DNA from: Litoreibacter albidus
GTDB taxonomy: Bacteria > Pseudomonadota > Alphaproteobacteria > Rhodobacterales > Rhodobacteraceae
Direction of reading: 5' to 3'
Length of the DNA stretch: 64,000 nt
Assembly: GCF_900107015.1 (NCBI RefSeq)
Contig: NZ_FNOI01000001.1
Coordinates: forward strand, 126,501-190,500
The translations under genes were made by a program, and so were the position numbers. The notes under the pieces are model-generated. The model did not search any database. It saw only the letters and a program-made list of their open reading frames with translations, and was not told where the DNA came from. Positions 36,258 through 45,836 of this stretch are shown piece by piece. Numbering within the stretch: the first letter of the stretch is position 1; each line of letters starts with the position of its first letter.

Positions 36258-37103
36258 TTAGCTTTCGAGTGTGCGCAAGGAGCGGATAGCTGCCTCAAAG
36301 TGCTGCGGATGGGTCTCGATGGCTTCGTCCAGCAATGCTTTGCCGGTTTCGATGTCACCTTGCTTGATCGCGGTCAGGCCCATTGTGTGTAGCAATTGCG
36401 CGCGCTCCACCTGTGTGACCTGTATGATCGGCAGCGTGTAGTTCTTACGCGCGCCACGGGCCAGCACCATGTTGTTCTTGGCAGTGAACAGCGAAGGGTC
36501 GTAGGTGATTGCTTCGCCGAACAGGCGTTCCGCCTCGTCATAGTCACCGCGCGACAGTTTGGAGAAACCCCAGTTGTTCAGCACAGTGCCAGGCGTGGTG
36601 GTCAGGCCAACGGCGGTTTCATAGAAACTGTCGGCTTTCTTCCATTCCTTGTTGGTGTCGGCGATGATCGCCTCCAAGCGGTAACGCTCGAAGGTCTCAT
36701 AGGTCGGTGGAACTGCATCCAGCGCCTTTTCCGCCTTTTTCCATTCGCCTTGGCGCACGAGCGCGTTGGCGTAGAACACGCGGTCGTCGTTGGTGGCATC
36801 GGGATGTTTGACGATTTTGGACCAGATCACACCGGCCTCTGTCGCGCGTTTGGCGCGGAGCAACGACTGGCCGAGGCCGCGTTGCATGTCCAAACGGTCA
36901 GGCTCTTCCGTCACAGCCTTCTGGAAGTAGACCACGGCTTCGTTGGGGTCCGCGACGGTCAGCATGATGTTGTTGAGATTGCTCTCGTCAATAACATTGA
37001 CGTTTTTGAGTGTCTTGCTGTACTCGCCCTTACCATCTTTATCACAAGCGGCAAGTGCTACGACGCTGATAAGACACAGCATTCCTGTCTTTATGTGGCG
37101 CAT
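36258..37103 (-). CDS. TPR lipoprotein of the tad locus
   Basis: A 281-residue lipoprotein with lipobox VALAAC (Cys at 20). TPR units follow (DPNEAVVYFQKAVTEEPDRLDMQRGLGQSLLRAKRATEAG; NNWGFSKLSRGDYDEAERLFGEAITYDPSL). Such TadD-like proteins are thought to help secretin assembly at the outer membrane. A second one lies directly upstream, so either could be TadD. Transcribed with cpaA, 36 bases after the neighbouring gene. Confidence 0.8.
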   Translation of the reverse strand: MRHIKTGMLCLISVVALAACDKDGKGEYSKTLKNVNVIDESNLNNIMLTVADPNEAVVYFQKAVTEEPDRLDMQRGLGQSLLRAKRATEAGVIWSKIVKHPDATNDDRVFYANALVRQGEWKKAEKALDAVPPTYETFERYRLEAIIADTNKEWKKADSFYETAVGLTTTPGTVLNNWGFSKLSRGDYDEAERLFGEAITYDPSLFTAKNNMVLARGARKNYTLPIIQVTQVERAQLLHTMGLTAIKQGDIETGKALLDEAIETHPQHFEAAIRSLRTLES

Positions 37104-37139
37104 TTGGCGTCCTCTACTCTGCTCTCAATGGCCTTGTGA

Positions 37140-37706
37140 TCAGGGCGCCTGTAGCAACAGGTAGCGGCCGTTCCCGCGTCTCACCAAGTCAAAGGCTCTT
37201 TCGTCTTTTTCTGAAGTATAGGCAGGGTTTTCGATTTTAGCGAGCGCGCGGCGCAGGTTTTCCCTGATTTCGTCAGATTTGCCACTATCGAGCGCAAAGG
37301 CGGTTTTGAACACGCGGCTGGCTTCGCCGACGCGACCGGTGTCCATGAGGACAACGCCGAGATTATTCCACGCAGGAACAAAGGTTTGGTCGGTTTTTAT
37401 GGCGCGGCGTAACAGCTGTTCGGATTGCCCAAGACGCCCAAGGCGAAGGTTGACCGAGCCGAGCGCACTCAGCACATCAACGGTGGTTCCTTGCTCCCCT
37501 GCGGCGCGCAGATAGGCCTTTAGGGCGAGTTCAAACTGTCCGGCGGCCATAAGGCGGTGCCCCACGGCGAGACCATCGACGGACTGCAGGCGGGTGACGT
37601 CACCGGTTGGCGGAAACGGGCTGTCGCCCTGCGCAAGGGTGGCGGTCTTCTCCTCGCAGCCTGCGAGGATCAGTCCAACTGCTACTGCGCCCACCCATTT
37701 ATGCAT
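37140..37706 (-). CDS. tadD: TadD-like TPR lipoprotein
   Basis: A 188-residue lipoprotein with lipobox LILAGC (Cys at 17) and three TPR-like units (AAGQFELALKAYLRAAGEQGTTVDVLSALGSVNLRLGRLGQSEQLLRRAIK and following). It sits directly after tadC, the usual place of tadD, so the name is given on position. It is expected in the outer membrane facing the periplasm, assisting secretin biogenesis. Three bases from the tadC stop. Confidence 0.8.
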   Translation of the reverse strand: MHKWVGAVAVGLILAGCEEKTATLAQGDSPFPPTGDVTRLQSVDGLAVGHRLMAAGQFELALKAYLRAAGEQGTTVDVLSALGSVNLRLGRLGQSEQLLRRAIKTDQTFVPAWNNLGVVLMDTGRVGEASRVFKTAFALDSGKSDEIRENLRRALAKIENPAYTSEKDERAFDLVRRGNGRYLLLQAP

Positions 37707-37709
37707 TCG

Positions 37710-38690
37710 TTACCCACCGCCGTTTAGGTTCTTATATATATCGTAGATCGACGGGCCGATCAAAATAATCAACAATGGCGGCAAACAGAACATCATAGTT
37801 CCGAGCGTGAGCTTGGTCGGCAACACGTTTGCCTTCTCTTCCGCCCGCATCACGCGTTTATCGCGCATTTCTGCCGCGTAGACGCGCAACGCGTCTGCGA
37901 TGGATGTACCGAAGCTGGTGGACTGGATCAGCACGGTCACGAAGCTGGACACGTCCGGCACGCCAGCGCGTTCGGCCATGTCACGTAGCACGGTGATCCG
38001 GTCCTTACCGGCCTTCATCTCGTTCGCCACCATCTGGAATTCATCTGCAAGGGCAGGGTAGCCCGCGCGGATTTCGGCGGCCACGCGGATGATCGATTGG
38101 TCCAACGCCTGTCCGGCTTCGACGCAAACAAGCATCAGGTCGAGGCTGTCGGGGAAGCCGGATTCAATTTCTTCCTGACGTTCCTGACGACGGCGCTCAA
38201 TCCAGTACTTCGGCAGGTAATAGCCCGCGCCGCCCGGAACGATGATGGCAATGATCAGGTCGCGGGTGGACATGTCGTCGCCACCAAGGATCAACACGTA
38301 AAGCAGGCCGAGCGTCAGAAAGAGCACACCAAGCGCGAACTGTGCAAAGTGGAAGGTACGCACCGCGGTCTTTTGTTTGTAGCCCGCTTGAAGCAGCTTG
38401 AGCTTCATACCCTGCAGCTCTTCCACGTCTTGCGGCTCTAGGAAGTTGGCGAATTTGTCCAGCTTGTCGGTGCCGTTGGCCGCGCGCAGCGAAGAGTTGT
38501 CACCCTTGGAACGGGCGGACGCACGCTTTGCTTCCTCGCGGATACGGTCCAGCGGGTCTTTCTTCTTTTGGAGCATCGTCGGCAGGGTAACTAGGACCAT
38601 GATGAAGCCCAGCATCCCAACCGCGATCAGGGGGCCGAGTTCGCCGAGGTTTTCCACCAAGATGGCATTGATTGTCTCTACAAATTGCAT
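37710..38690 (-). CDS. tadC: Tad pilus inner-membrane platform protein TadC
   Basis: A 326-residue GspF/PilC-fold membrane protein, with helices near 20-38, 115-150 and 290-320 and a cytoplasmic loop carrying the T2SSF motif (ESGFPDSLDLMLVCVEAGQALDQSIIRV and ERAGVPDVSSFVTVLIQSTSFGTSIADALRVYAAEMRDKR). TadB and TadC together form the base on which pilins are extracted. It is the gene after tadB with four bases between. Confidence 0.94.
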   Translation of the reverse strand: MQFVETINAILVENLGELGPLIAVGMLGFIMVLVTLPTMLQKKKDPLDRIREEAKRASARSKGDNSSLRAANGTDKLDKFANFLEPQDVEELQGMKLKLLQAGYKQKTAVRTFHFAQFALGVLFLTLGLLYVLILGGDDMSTRDLIIAIIVPGGAGYYLPKYWIERRRQERQEEIESGFPDSLDLMLVCVEAGQALDQSIIRVAAEIRAGYPALADEFQMVANEMKAGKDRITVLRDMAERAGVPDVSSFVTVLIQSTSFGTSIADALRVYAAEMRDKRVMRAEEKANVLPTKLTLGTMMFCLPPLLIILIGPSIYDIYKNLNGGG

Positions 38691-38694
38691 CTCA

Positions 38695-39663
38695 TTACAC
38701 CTTGATGTTGACCATGATGCGCATGAAAACCATGTTCACCACAAGGAAGACGCCCACCACGATACATGCGGGAATGAAAAATTCGGTCTCTTTCACTTCT
38801 GCGTAATAGTTCGGCTCCATGATGTTGATGCCGACCAGCGCAAGCAGCGGGAACATCGACAGGAACATGCCGGACCATTTGGCCTCCGCCGTGATCGCCT
38901 TTACGCGGCGGAACAGCTTGAAGCGGGCGCGGATAACTTGTGACAAGCCGTGCAGGATTTCAGCAAGGTTACCGCCTGAGGTTTGCTGAATGGTCACGGC
39001 CACCGCGAGGAAGCGAAGATCCTGCATGTCCATGCGTTCGGCCAAATGTTTCAGGCTTTCGGACACGTCGCGGCCGTAAGCGGATTCGTCCGCAATGACG
39101 CCGAATTCGGTGCCCAGCGGGTCCGCGACTTCCTTGGCGACGATGTTGATCGCGGAGGCAAACGGGTGGCCTACACGCAGGGAGCGCACCATCAGCTCAA
39201 TCGCGTCGGGCAGTTGCTCCTCCATCAAGGCGAGGCGCTTTTTGCACTTGTTGTTCACCCAGACATAAACCGCGCCGATCCCCATCGCGAGGGCGATGAT
39301 GCCGCGCACAGGGGCGGTGGCCTCGGTCATCTGGCTTAGAACCGCGAAAATGACGCCCGCCAGAACGAACATCATGCCAATCAGAGCCGTCGGTGTGAAA
39401 GCGATGTTGGCGCGCAGGGCCTTGTCCGCCAGCATAGAATAGAGCGGGATGCTGCCCGAATTCATATGCTGGTTCATCTCTTTGCGGAGTTGTTCCAGAA
39501 CCTTTTCGCGCGAGCCACCTTTCTGGATCATGTCCAGGCGACGGTTCACCTTGCTGTTCAGGCTGATCGATTTGCCGAAGACAACGAGGTAAATGCCCTC
39601 GATCAACATCAGGACGGCGACAAAGATTATGCCGTACAGAATTGGCTCGAAACTGATTTCCAT
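38695..39663 (-). CDS. tadB: Tad pilus inner-membrane platform protein TadB
   Basis: A 322-residue GspF-fold membrane protein with the T2SSF signature (EQLPDAIELMVRSLRVGHPFASAINIVAKEVADPLGTEF, then LRFLAVAVTIQQTSGGNLAEILHGLSQVIRARFKL). An N-terminal helix, one or two helices near 90-140 and two near 270-315. It works with TadC and the CpaF ATPase. Six bases separate it from cpaF. Confidence 0.94.
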   Translation of the reverse strand: MEISFEPILYGIIFVAVLMLIEGIYLVVFGKSISLNSKVNRRLDMIQKGGSREKVLEQLRKEMNQHMNSGSIPLYSMLADKALRANIAFTPTALIGMMFVLAGVIFAVLSQMTEATAPVRGIIALAMGIGAVYVWVNNKCKKRLALMEEQLPDAIELMVRSLRVGHPFASAINIVAKEVADPLGTEFGVIADESAYGRDVSESLKHLAERMDMQDLRFLAVAVTIQQTSGGNLAEILHGLSQVIRARFKLFRRVKAITAEAKWSGMFLSMFPLLALVGINIMEPNYYAEVKETEFFIPACIVVGVFLVVNMVFMRIMVNIKV

Positions 39664-39669
39664 AACTGG

Positions 39670-41115
39670 TTACTCCGCTGCGACTGGTTCGTAGATCGAC
39701 GCAGGTAGGTCGTAGCCCCACTGCTTGAACCGGTCGGAATAATGCGAGCGCACGCCTGTTGGGGTGAACTGGCCAATGATCTTCCCGTCGGGCTGCAGGC
39801 CCAGACGCTGGTAGCGGAAGACCTCTTGCATGGAGATAACGTCACCTTCCATGCCGGTAATCTCGGTGATGGACACCATGCGGCGCGAGCCGTCTTGCAG
39901 GCGCGATGCCTGCACGATGAGGTTCACAGCCGACGAAATTTGCGCGCGCACGGCTTTGATGGGCATCTCGATACCCGCCATCGCGATCATGTTTTCCAAG
40001 CGCGACACGCCGTCACGTGCGGAGTTGGCGTGGATCGTAGTCATCGACCCGTCGTGGCCCGTGTTCATGGCTTGCAACATGTCGATAACTTCTTCACCAC
40101 GTGTTTCCCCCACGATGATGCGGTCGGGGCGCATCCGAAGGGCGTTTTTCAGGCAGTCGCGTTGGGATACGGCGCCTTTGCCTTCCACGTTTGCGGGGCG
40201 GCTTTCCATGCGGCCCACGTGGACCTGCTGGAGTTGAAGTTCCGCCGTATCCTCGATCGTCAGGATGCGTTCGGAGTTATCAATGAAGGAGGACAGCGCG
40301 TTCAGTGTTGTCGTTTTACCGGAACCTGTACCGCCGGATACGATGACGTTCAGGCGGCAGGCAACTGCGGCTTGCAGATACGCGGCCATTTCCTCGGAGA
40401 AGGCGCCGAATTTGACCAGATCGTCAATCGCCAGCTTCTCTTTTTTGAATTTACGAATGGACACCAATGAGCCGTCCACCGCGATCGGCGGGACCATGGC
40501 GTTGAAGCGGGAGCCGTCTTTCAAGCGCGCATCGACGTAAGGGTTGGATTCGTCGACGCGGCGACCCACGGCGGACACGATCTTGTCGATGATCCGCAGC
40601 AGGTGCTTTTCATCCTTGAAGCGCGTGTTGGTCAGCGACAGCTTCCCGTCGCGCTCCACAAACACGCGGTTCGGGCCGTTGACCAGAATATCGTTGACGG
40701 TGTCGTCCTTCAAAAGCGGCTCGAGCGGGCCAAGGCCCGTGACTTCGTCGAAGAGTTCCGAATGGAGGGTCTGGCGTTCATCCTTGGTGAGAATGACCGA
40801 CATTTCCTCAAGACCCTCGGCGCAGATGGCGACGATCTCGGACTTCAGGTCCGCTTCCGGCGCGTTTTCAAGCGCTGCAAGGTTCAGGTTGTCGAGCAAG
40901 CGGTGGTGCAACTCGGAGCGGACGTGCTCCAACCGTTGGCGACGCTTGAGGTCTTTATCTTGCGCAATCACATCTGCCGGCGCGATTGGCGCTTTCGCGT
41001 CCGCCCTGCGCATCGACTTTGCGGCCACTGCTTTCGGGGCCGGAGCCGCGACAGCGGCAACCTCTTTCGAGGGTGTCTTGGGGGTAGCATCTGATTTTTT
41101 GTAACGCGAGAACAT
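39670..41115 (-). CDS. cpaF: Tad pilus assembly ATPase CpaF/TadA
   Basis: A 481-residue VirB11/PilT-type secretion ATPase. After a low-complexity Ala/Lys-rich N-terminal 60 residues come Walker A GGTGSGKT at 261-268, the Asp box ILTIEDTAELQL, Walker B and the His box TGHDGSMTTIHANS. Hexameric in the cytoplasm, it drives pilus extension and retraction. Length and order fit CpaF. 15 bases after cpaE on the same strand. Confidence 0.96.
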   Translation of the reverse strand: MFSRYKKSDATPKTPSKEVAAVAAPAPKAVAAKSMRRADAKAPIAPADVIAQDKDLKRRQRLEHVRSELHHRLLDNLNLAALENAPEADLKSEIVAICAEGLEEMSVILTKDERQTLHSELFDEVTGLGPLEPLLKDDTVNDILVNGPNRVFVERDGKLSLTNTRFKDEKHLLRIIDKIVSAVGRRVDESNPYVDARLKDGSRFNAMVPPIAVDGSLVSIRKFKKEKLAIDDLVKFGAFSEEMAAYLQAAVACRLNVIVSGGTGSGKTTTLNALSSFIDNSERILTIEDTAELQLQQVHVGRMESRPANVEGKGAVSQRDCLKNALRMRPDRIIVGETRGEEVIDMLQAMNTGHDGSMTTIHANSARDGVSRLENMIAMAGIEMPIKAVRAQISSAVNLIVQASRLQDGSRRMVSITEITGMEGDVISMQEVFRYQRLGLQPDGKIIGQFTPTGVRSHYSDRFKQWGYDLPASIYEPVAAE

Positions 41116-41130
41116 GATGATAAACCTTCG

Positions 41131-42381
41131 TTATCCCGTGGCTTCCGCCTGATTTGCTTCGTGCAGAGATTGCGCGAGTTTTGCGATCTCCTTGCGCAAT
41201 GGGTTTTTGGCTGCGGTGTCGACCAATGGCAGACCGTGATCGCAGCTCTGGGAGACTTGCTTGCCGCCGTCTGGCATGTGCAATTCGATGGAAATATCGA
41301 GGCTTTCGGCCATCCGTTTGGAGCGGCTTTTGCCCGACAGATCCGTGAACTTTGGTGCACGGTTCAAGACGTAGCGAATTTTCTCGTAAGGAAGCCCTTC
41401 GGATTTCAGCGCGCGGATCATGCGCAGCGTGTTCTGCGCGGAGCGCAGATCAAGCTCCATCATGCCGAAGTAGACGTCCGACATGCCAAGAACGGTTTCC
41501 GTCCATTGAACCAAGGTCGAAGGCATGTCGACGATGACGTAGTCAAAGTTGCGGCGTGCGGTGTTGATCAGCTTTTCGATGTCATCGGGGCTGACCATGT
41601 CCAGTGGGATCATGTCGGCTGGTGCCGTCAAAACCTGAAGCTTGTCGTTGAAGGTTACGAGCGTGGAGCGGAAGGCGTCGTCGTCCATGCTTTCGATATC
41701 GGACAACATTTCCAGCACAGCGTCGCGGCGCGGCAAATCCAGATAGGTGGAGGCGGAACCGAACTGGAAGTCCAGGTCCAGCAAGCACACGCTGACATCG
41801 GCTTTCTTATCGACAGTGGCCAGCTCCCACGCAAGGTTCACCGCGAAGGTAGAGCCGCCACATCCGCCTGCAAGCCCGTGAACCGGAAGCACGACACCAT
41901 CGTTGGTGCCGACTTTGCCGGTCGCTACCGGCGGCAGCTCTGCTGCGACTGGGGCAACTTCTGCGATTTCGGCCTGCTCTTCGATGCGCGCGATGGAGTC
42001 GTGCAGCGCGCCCTCTGGGAGGGGGTAGGGGAGGAAGTCGTTCGCGCCCAACTTCAAGAGCTGGTGCAAGGCGATGGGAGAGACGTCTTCGGCGATCAAG
42101 ATGACCTTGATATCCATATCTTTGGCGCGGCCGATTATTTCGCCAACTAGGGTCAGGTTGTCTTCGTCGGAGCTGTCTACGGCGACGGCGATGAACGAAA
42201 GATCCGAGGCGTCGGGCTGGGACAAGTATGCGTTGGCATCCTCGAAGCTAAGGTCGCCCCACGCCTCACCCAGTTCAGTTTCCATGTCCTCAATCAGAAG
42301 ATCGAAGTTTTGCACGTCGCGGGCGACGGTACAGGCGGAAATCGGCGCCGGTTCAGTTTGTAAAGCTACATTGCTCGTCAT
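41131..42381 (-). CDS. cpaE: Tad pilus localisation ATPase CpaE/TadZ
   Basis: A 416-residue two-domain protein: a receiver-like N-terminal domain without the standard Asp (about 20-130), then a MinD/ParA-type ATPase domain. Its P-loop is degenerate, GLAGGCGGST, lacking the usual Lys, as in other TadZ proteins. CpaE marks the pole for pilus assembly. ATG at 42381 is chosen over one nine codons upstream because the residues before it are not conserved-looking. It is the promoter-proximal gene of the cpaE-cpaF-tadBCD-cpaA unit. Confidence 0.9.
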   Translation of the reverse strand: MTSNVALQTEPAPISACTVARDVQNFDLLIEDMETELGEAWGDLSFEDANAYLSQPDASDLSFIAVAVDSSDEDNLTLVGEIIGRAKDMDIKVILIAEDVSPIALHQLLKLGANDFLPYPLPEGALHDSIARIEEQAEIAEVAPVAAELPPVATGKVGTNDGVVLPVHGLAGGCGGSTFAVNLAWELATVDKKADVSVCLLDLDFQFGSASTYLDLPRRDAVLEMLSDIESMDDDAFRSTLVTFNDKLQVLTAPADMIPLDMVSPDDIEKLINTARRNFDYVIVDMPSTLVQWTETVLGMSDVYFGMMELDLRSAQNTLRMIRALKSEGLPYEKIRYVLNRAPKFTDLSGKSRSKRMAESLDISIELHMPDGGKQVSQSCDHGLPLVDTAAKNPLRKEIAKLAQSLHEANQAEATG

Positions 42382-42428
42382 GCCTAGAATCCCATTTGGC
42401 CAAAACACGGCCGGGTTCGTGTCAGCAA

Positions 42429-42453
42429 GGGCGCCCTAAGTAGGGTGGCGCCC
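42429..42453. other. Hairpin between the OmpA-like gene and cpaE
   Basis: GGGCGCC (42429-42435) pairs with GGCGCCC (42447-42453), extended by CTA/TAG. It is in the gap where one tad unit ends and cpaE begins (minus strand). No T-run is present, so it may be a weak terminator or an mRNA processing structure. Confidence 0.4.
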
Positions 42454-42586
42454 CTGCCAACTGTTTGCGGTATTAAAACCAACAAGCCGTTTTATGCCGG
42501 ATTGTGGCTTATCTCATGACAAGGAATGCTTAGGAAAAGGGGCGACAATGGGGCGAAATTACCGAAAAACTGAGGTATTATTTCCG

Positions 42587-43225
42587 TTATTGAACTATTC
42601 GTTCCCGTGCGAGAGTTTCGTCGCTCTTTGCGGTCTGAACGTACTCGCGCTGCACAAGAATAGCATATTTGCCGTTCAGAAGCGTCGCTTTGCGTCCGTT
42701 TGAGAAACCACTAACTTCGGTCACTGTGCGCCGGTTGCGGCGTTCAGGGGCCTCGGTCGGAATGACCGGACGGGTCTCGCCAAAGGAGGCCACAGCCTCA
42801 AGCCGCGCGCGGCTGATGCCTTGGCTGGTCAGGAACCGCACGGCCGCTTGTGCGCGGCGCAAGCCCAAGGCTTTGTTCGCTGCATTCGAGCCGACCAAGT
42901 CGGTGTGACCATAGACGCGGAATTTAACTTCTGGGAACTGACGGATCCAATCCGCCTGCTCCATTAGGGCAGCCCGTGCGTTCGCATCCAGTTTGGAGGA
43001 GTTGAACTCGAAGTTGACCTCGGTGTTCACGTCGGCTGCAAAGCGGCGGCCCAGTGTTTCAGCAACGGAGATCGTGCCGTTGGAGATCAGCGTGTTGGTC
43101 ATGGTCGGGTTGCCGAAGCCACCTTCGTCGACACTGGCGCCGATTTCATTGTCGAAACCGGTACAGGCTGTCATGCCAACCGACAGTACGGCGATCAGAG
43201 CGATCGTAGAGGAAGATTTAAGCAT
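42587..43225 (-). CDS. OmpA-family lipoprotein in the CpaD position
   Basis: A 212-residue lipoprotein with lipobox MTAC (Cys at 21) and an OmpA-like peptidoglycan-binding domain (about 60-165): VNFEFNSSKLDANARAALMEQADWI, FRVYGHTDLVGSNAANKALGLRRAQAAVRFL, ending ETRPVIPTEAPERRNRRTVTEV. In many tad loci this place holds CpaD; here an OmpA protein probably anchors the secretin to the wall. Six bases from the secretin gene and clearly co-transcribed. Confidence 0.85.
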   Translation of the reverse strand: MLKSSSTIALIAVLSVGMTACTGFDNEIGASVDEGGFGNPTMTNTLISNGTISVAETLGRRFAADVNTEVNFEFNSSKLDANARAALMEQADWIRQFPEVKFRVYGHTDLVGSNAANKALGLRRAQAAVRFLTSQGISRARLEAVASFGETRPVIPTEAPERRNRRTVTEVSGFSNGRKATLLNGKYAILVQREYVQTAKSDETLARERIVQ

Positions 43226-43231
43226 CTGATA

Positions 43232-44659
43232 TTACTCCAAAACATAGCCATATGAGCCGGAGAAGTCCTGACGTGCCACTTCACCAGTCGGGGTGCGGCG
43301 TGCGCGAACTTCACGAGCAATCTTACCGTTCAAGAAGAACTCACGTTCGGTAGGAGGGCGGATGCGGTCGGTTGAAAGAACAAGGCTGTTGCCATGCGTT
43401 GGCGTCACAAGGTGCGCGGTCACGATGATGACCAGCTCCGATTGGCGACGCTCGTAGTTGGCAGAGCGGAAAAGCGCGCCCAGCACTGGAATGTCGCCCA
43501 GCCAAGGAACTTGGCCAGCCAGATCGGTGAAGTCATCCTTCAACAAGCCCGCAATTGCGAAGCTTTCGCCGTCGCGCAACTGCACAACCGTGGAGGATGC
43601 GCGTTTAGAGAAGGCGTTGACCGAGAAGCTGTCGTTTACCACGACGACCGACGGGTCAATGCCCGACACCGCGGTGTCCAGCTTGAGGTTGATGATGTCC
43701 TCGTCGAGCACTGTCGGGGTAAAGCTAAGCTCCACACCGAACGGTTTATAGCTGATGCTGACAGAACCGTCTTCAGAGATAGGCACCGGATATTCGCCGC
43801 CCGCAAGGAACGTCGCTTCTTGGCCGGAGAGGGCGGTCAAGTTGGGTTCCGCCAACGTGCGCACAAGGCCTTTGGTCTCTAGGGCTTCCAAAACGACCAT
43901 GGCGCGAAGGCTGCCACTGCCGAAGCCGAAGGAGAAGACGCCGTTCCGCTCGCGGGTTGAGGTCGCGGTACCTGCGCTGCCGTCAGCCGGAAATGCCGTG
44001 GTAGGGTTGCTACCGGCTTGGAGCGTGTTTGTGAAACCATTCGCGCCGAAGGTGCCGCCGGCTGTCTGGAAGCCTAGGCTGGCGGACAGGTCTTTGGAGA
44101 CCGAGCGCGTCATCTCAGCGAAACGGACCTTCAGCATAACTTGCTGTGTTCCGCCAACGCTCATCAGGTTGGATACCGCATCTGGCGCGTAACGCTCCGC
44201 CAGATCAAGGGCGCGGTCGAGTTTGGAGATGCTGGACACAGTCCCGGACAGCACGAGGCCGTCGTTCGCTGTGCGCACTTCGATGTTCTCACCTGGAAGG
44301 ATTTCGCGGAGGCGCTCTTTGAACTCGGAAAGATCCGGCGACACGCGCACGGATACGTTTGTGATCAGGCGACCGTCTGCACCCAGAAGGGTTAGCGTGG
44401 TGCGCCCGGGGGCCTTGCCCAACACATAGATCGTGCGGTCCGACAATGTTGCAATGTCGGCGATGGCAGGGTTGGCCACGGAGAGTTCAGCAAATGGCAC
44501 GTCGCTTTCGACGACCACGGCGCTGTTGATTGAAACGTTAAGTTTGCGGGCCGTCGACTGATTGGTGATCTTCAGGTTCTGCGCGAACCCAGCCTCTGGT
44601 ACAAACGTCGTTAACGCTAGGCCGAACAGGCCTGCGCAGAAAAACTGCTTTAATATCAT
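43232..44659 (-). CDS. cpaC: Tad pilus secretin CpaC/RcpA
   Basis: A 475-residue exported protein: signal peptide (ending VPEAGFAQ), the pilus-assembly N-terminal domain (VVVESDVPFAELSVANPAIADIATLSDRTIYVLGKAPGRTTLTLLG), a BON-like segment, and the secretin core (VMLKVRFAEMTRSV, LTALSGQEATFLAGGEYPVPI, FGVELSFTPTVLDEDIINLKLDTAVS, RASSTVVQLRDGESFAIAGLL). It forms the outer-membrane channel for the pilus. Length is typical. Confidence 0.95.
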   Translation of the reverse strand: MILKQFFCAGLFGLALTTFVPEAGFAQNLKITNQSTARKLNVSINSAVVVESDVPFAELSVANPAIADIATLSDRTIYVLGKAPGRTTLTLLGADGRLITNVSVRVSPDLSEFKERLREILPGENIEVRTANDGLVLSGTVSSISKLDRALDLAERYAPDAVSNLMSVGGTQQVMLKVRFAEMTRSVSKDLSASLGFQTAGGTFGANGFTNTLQAGSNPTTAFPADGSAGTATSTRERNGVFSFGFGSGSLRAMVVLEALETKGLVRTLAEPNLTALSGQEATFLAGGEYPVPISEDGSVSISYKPFGVELSFTPTVLDEDIINLKLDTAVSGIDPSVVVVNDSFSVNAFSKRASSTVVQLRDGESFAIAGLLKDDFTDLAGQVPWLGDIPVLGALFRSANYERRQSELVIIVTAHLVTPTHGNSLVLSTDRIRPPTEREFFLNGKIAREVRARRTPTGEVARQDFSGSYGYVLE

Positions 44660-44820
44660 TGTGATCTGCCTCTCTGATCACTTGGGGGGAACGGGTCTTA
44701 TGCCCATTTTCACGAGAACCATGCGCGAATTCGAAATTTATTGCAAGAATCAGGTGTTTATCGCGCGTCTTTTATGTGGGCCTGTCGCAACACCACGCTA
44801 ATTGTAGTGGCAGACATAGT

Positions 44821-44846
44821 TGCGGCACCCAATATAGGGTGCCGCA
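44821..44846. other. Perfect ten-base-pair hairpin between cpaB and cpaC
   Basis: TGCGGCACCC (44821-44830), six-base loop AATATA, GGGTGCCGCA (44837-44846). It lies within the 212-base gap downstream of cpaB and upstream of the secretin gene (minus strand). With no T-run, it may give partial termination or protect mRNA ends, tuning cpaB against the secretin. Confidence 0.5.
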
Positions 44847-44871
44847 GGGTCATCTTAGTATGATGATTTGT

Positions 44872-45705
44872 TTAGTTGGTGCAGGCGATCGGCATTTCGA
44901 TCACTTCGGCGCCTTTGCGCGTCTTGATTGTGCAAACCCGTGCGGCCTTTTCTACTACTGCGGCCTCTTCACGGATGCCCAGCAACTGATTTTGGTCAAC
45001 CTCTACGCCTGCAACTTCGGTGTCATCACCAGCGCCAACGAGCGACAGGGACAGGCGGCCAGTCGATTGGGCTTGTGCCAATGCGCCAACTTCACTCGGG
45101 GAGGCGGCAACTGTGACCGTGCGCGCAATCGTTGGTGCGGAGCGGTCGCCGTCAGCAGTTTGGTCAACCGCGATAAGCTTCAAACGGGTGTCGATCAGCT
45201 TGGTCACTTCGCGACCTTGGCTATTGCCGGTCCAGTAAACGTCCACGTGGTCACCTGGACGCAAGAAGCCCGAAACACCGGAGGACACGTCAACTCGCAG
45301 CGCGAAAGCGCGCATACCTTTTGCAAGGCGTGAGGACACGCCAGCATCTTCGCCCGGCTCTGTTACTTTGCTGATCATAACGGCTTCGTCTTTTTCCATA
45401 ACGCGCAGCACCGTGCGCAGCTCGCCGGTCGGCGGGAACAACACTTCACCCTCTTGGAATGCGCCTTCTGGGATGGCGTTGTTCGGCCATGCGATGATTT
45501 GCACGTCTTCTTTCGTCAGCGTTTCGCCGTATGCGATCTGACGCTTGACGGTGAAGACGGCCTCTAGGGGAACGTTGCTTTTCAGCAGTTTCTCCTGAGC
45601 GGCCACCTTGGCCTGATATTGGTCGAATCTGTTTTTTGCCATGAAGGCCGCGAAACCTGCCAAGGCCACGCCCACGATTAGCACTAACCCGAAAACCATC
45701 CGCAT
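44872..45705 (-). CDS. cpaB: Tad pilus assembly protein CpaB/RcpC
   Basis: A 277-residue protein with an N-terminal membrane anchor (MVFGLVLIVGVALAGFAAFMA) and a SAF/CpaB domain (about 50-230) with YGETLTKEDVQIIAWPNNAIPEGAF, GMRAFALRVDVSSGVSGFLRPGDHVDVYWT. It is periplasmic and is proposed to link the secretin with the wall. Ends in a Cys-containing tail (EMPIACTN). First gene after the pilins on this strand. Confidence 0.93.
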   Translation of the reverse strand: MRMVFGLVLIVGVALAGFAAFMAKNRFDQYQAKVAAQEKLLKSNVPLEAVFTVKRQIAYGETLTKEDVQIIAWPNNAIPEGAFQEGEVLFPPTGELRTVLRVMEKDEAVMISKVTEPGEDAGVSSRLAKGMRAFALRVDVSSGVSGFLRPGDHVDVYWTGNSQGREVTKLIDTRLKLIAVDQTADGDRSAPTIARTVTVAASPSEVGALAQAQSTGRLSLSLVGAGDDTEVAGVEVDQNQLLGIREEAAVVEKAARVCTIKTRKGAEVIEMPIACTN

Positions 45706-45836
45706 TTTTTGCCCCTTTTCATATTATATAACGTCCTGCCGCATTTGTCGGGCAGGGCTCACTCATCTGGTCCCGTTATGCAGGTTGATTGCGGCGAAAT
45801 ATGGGAGTGGGTGAGGTTTTACGGCGGCGTCACCCA

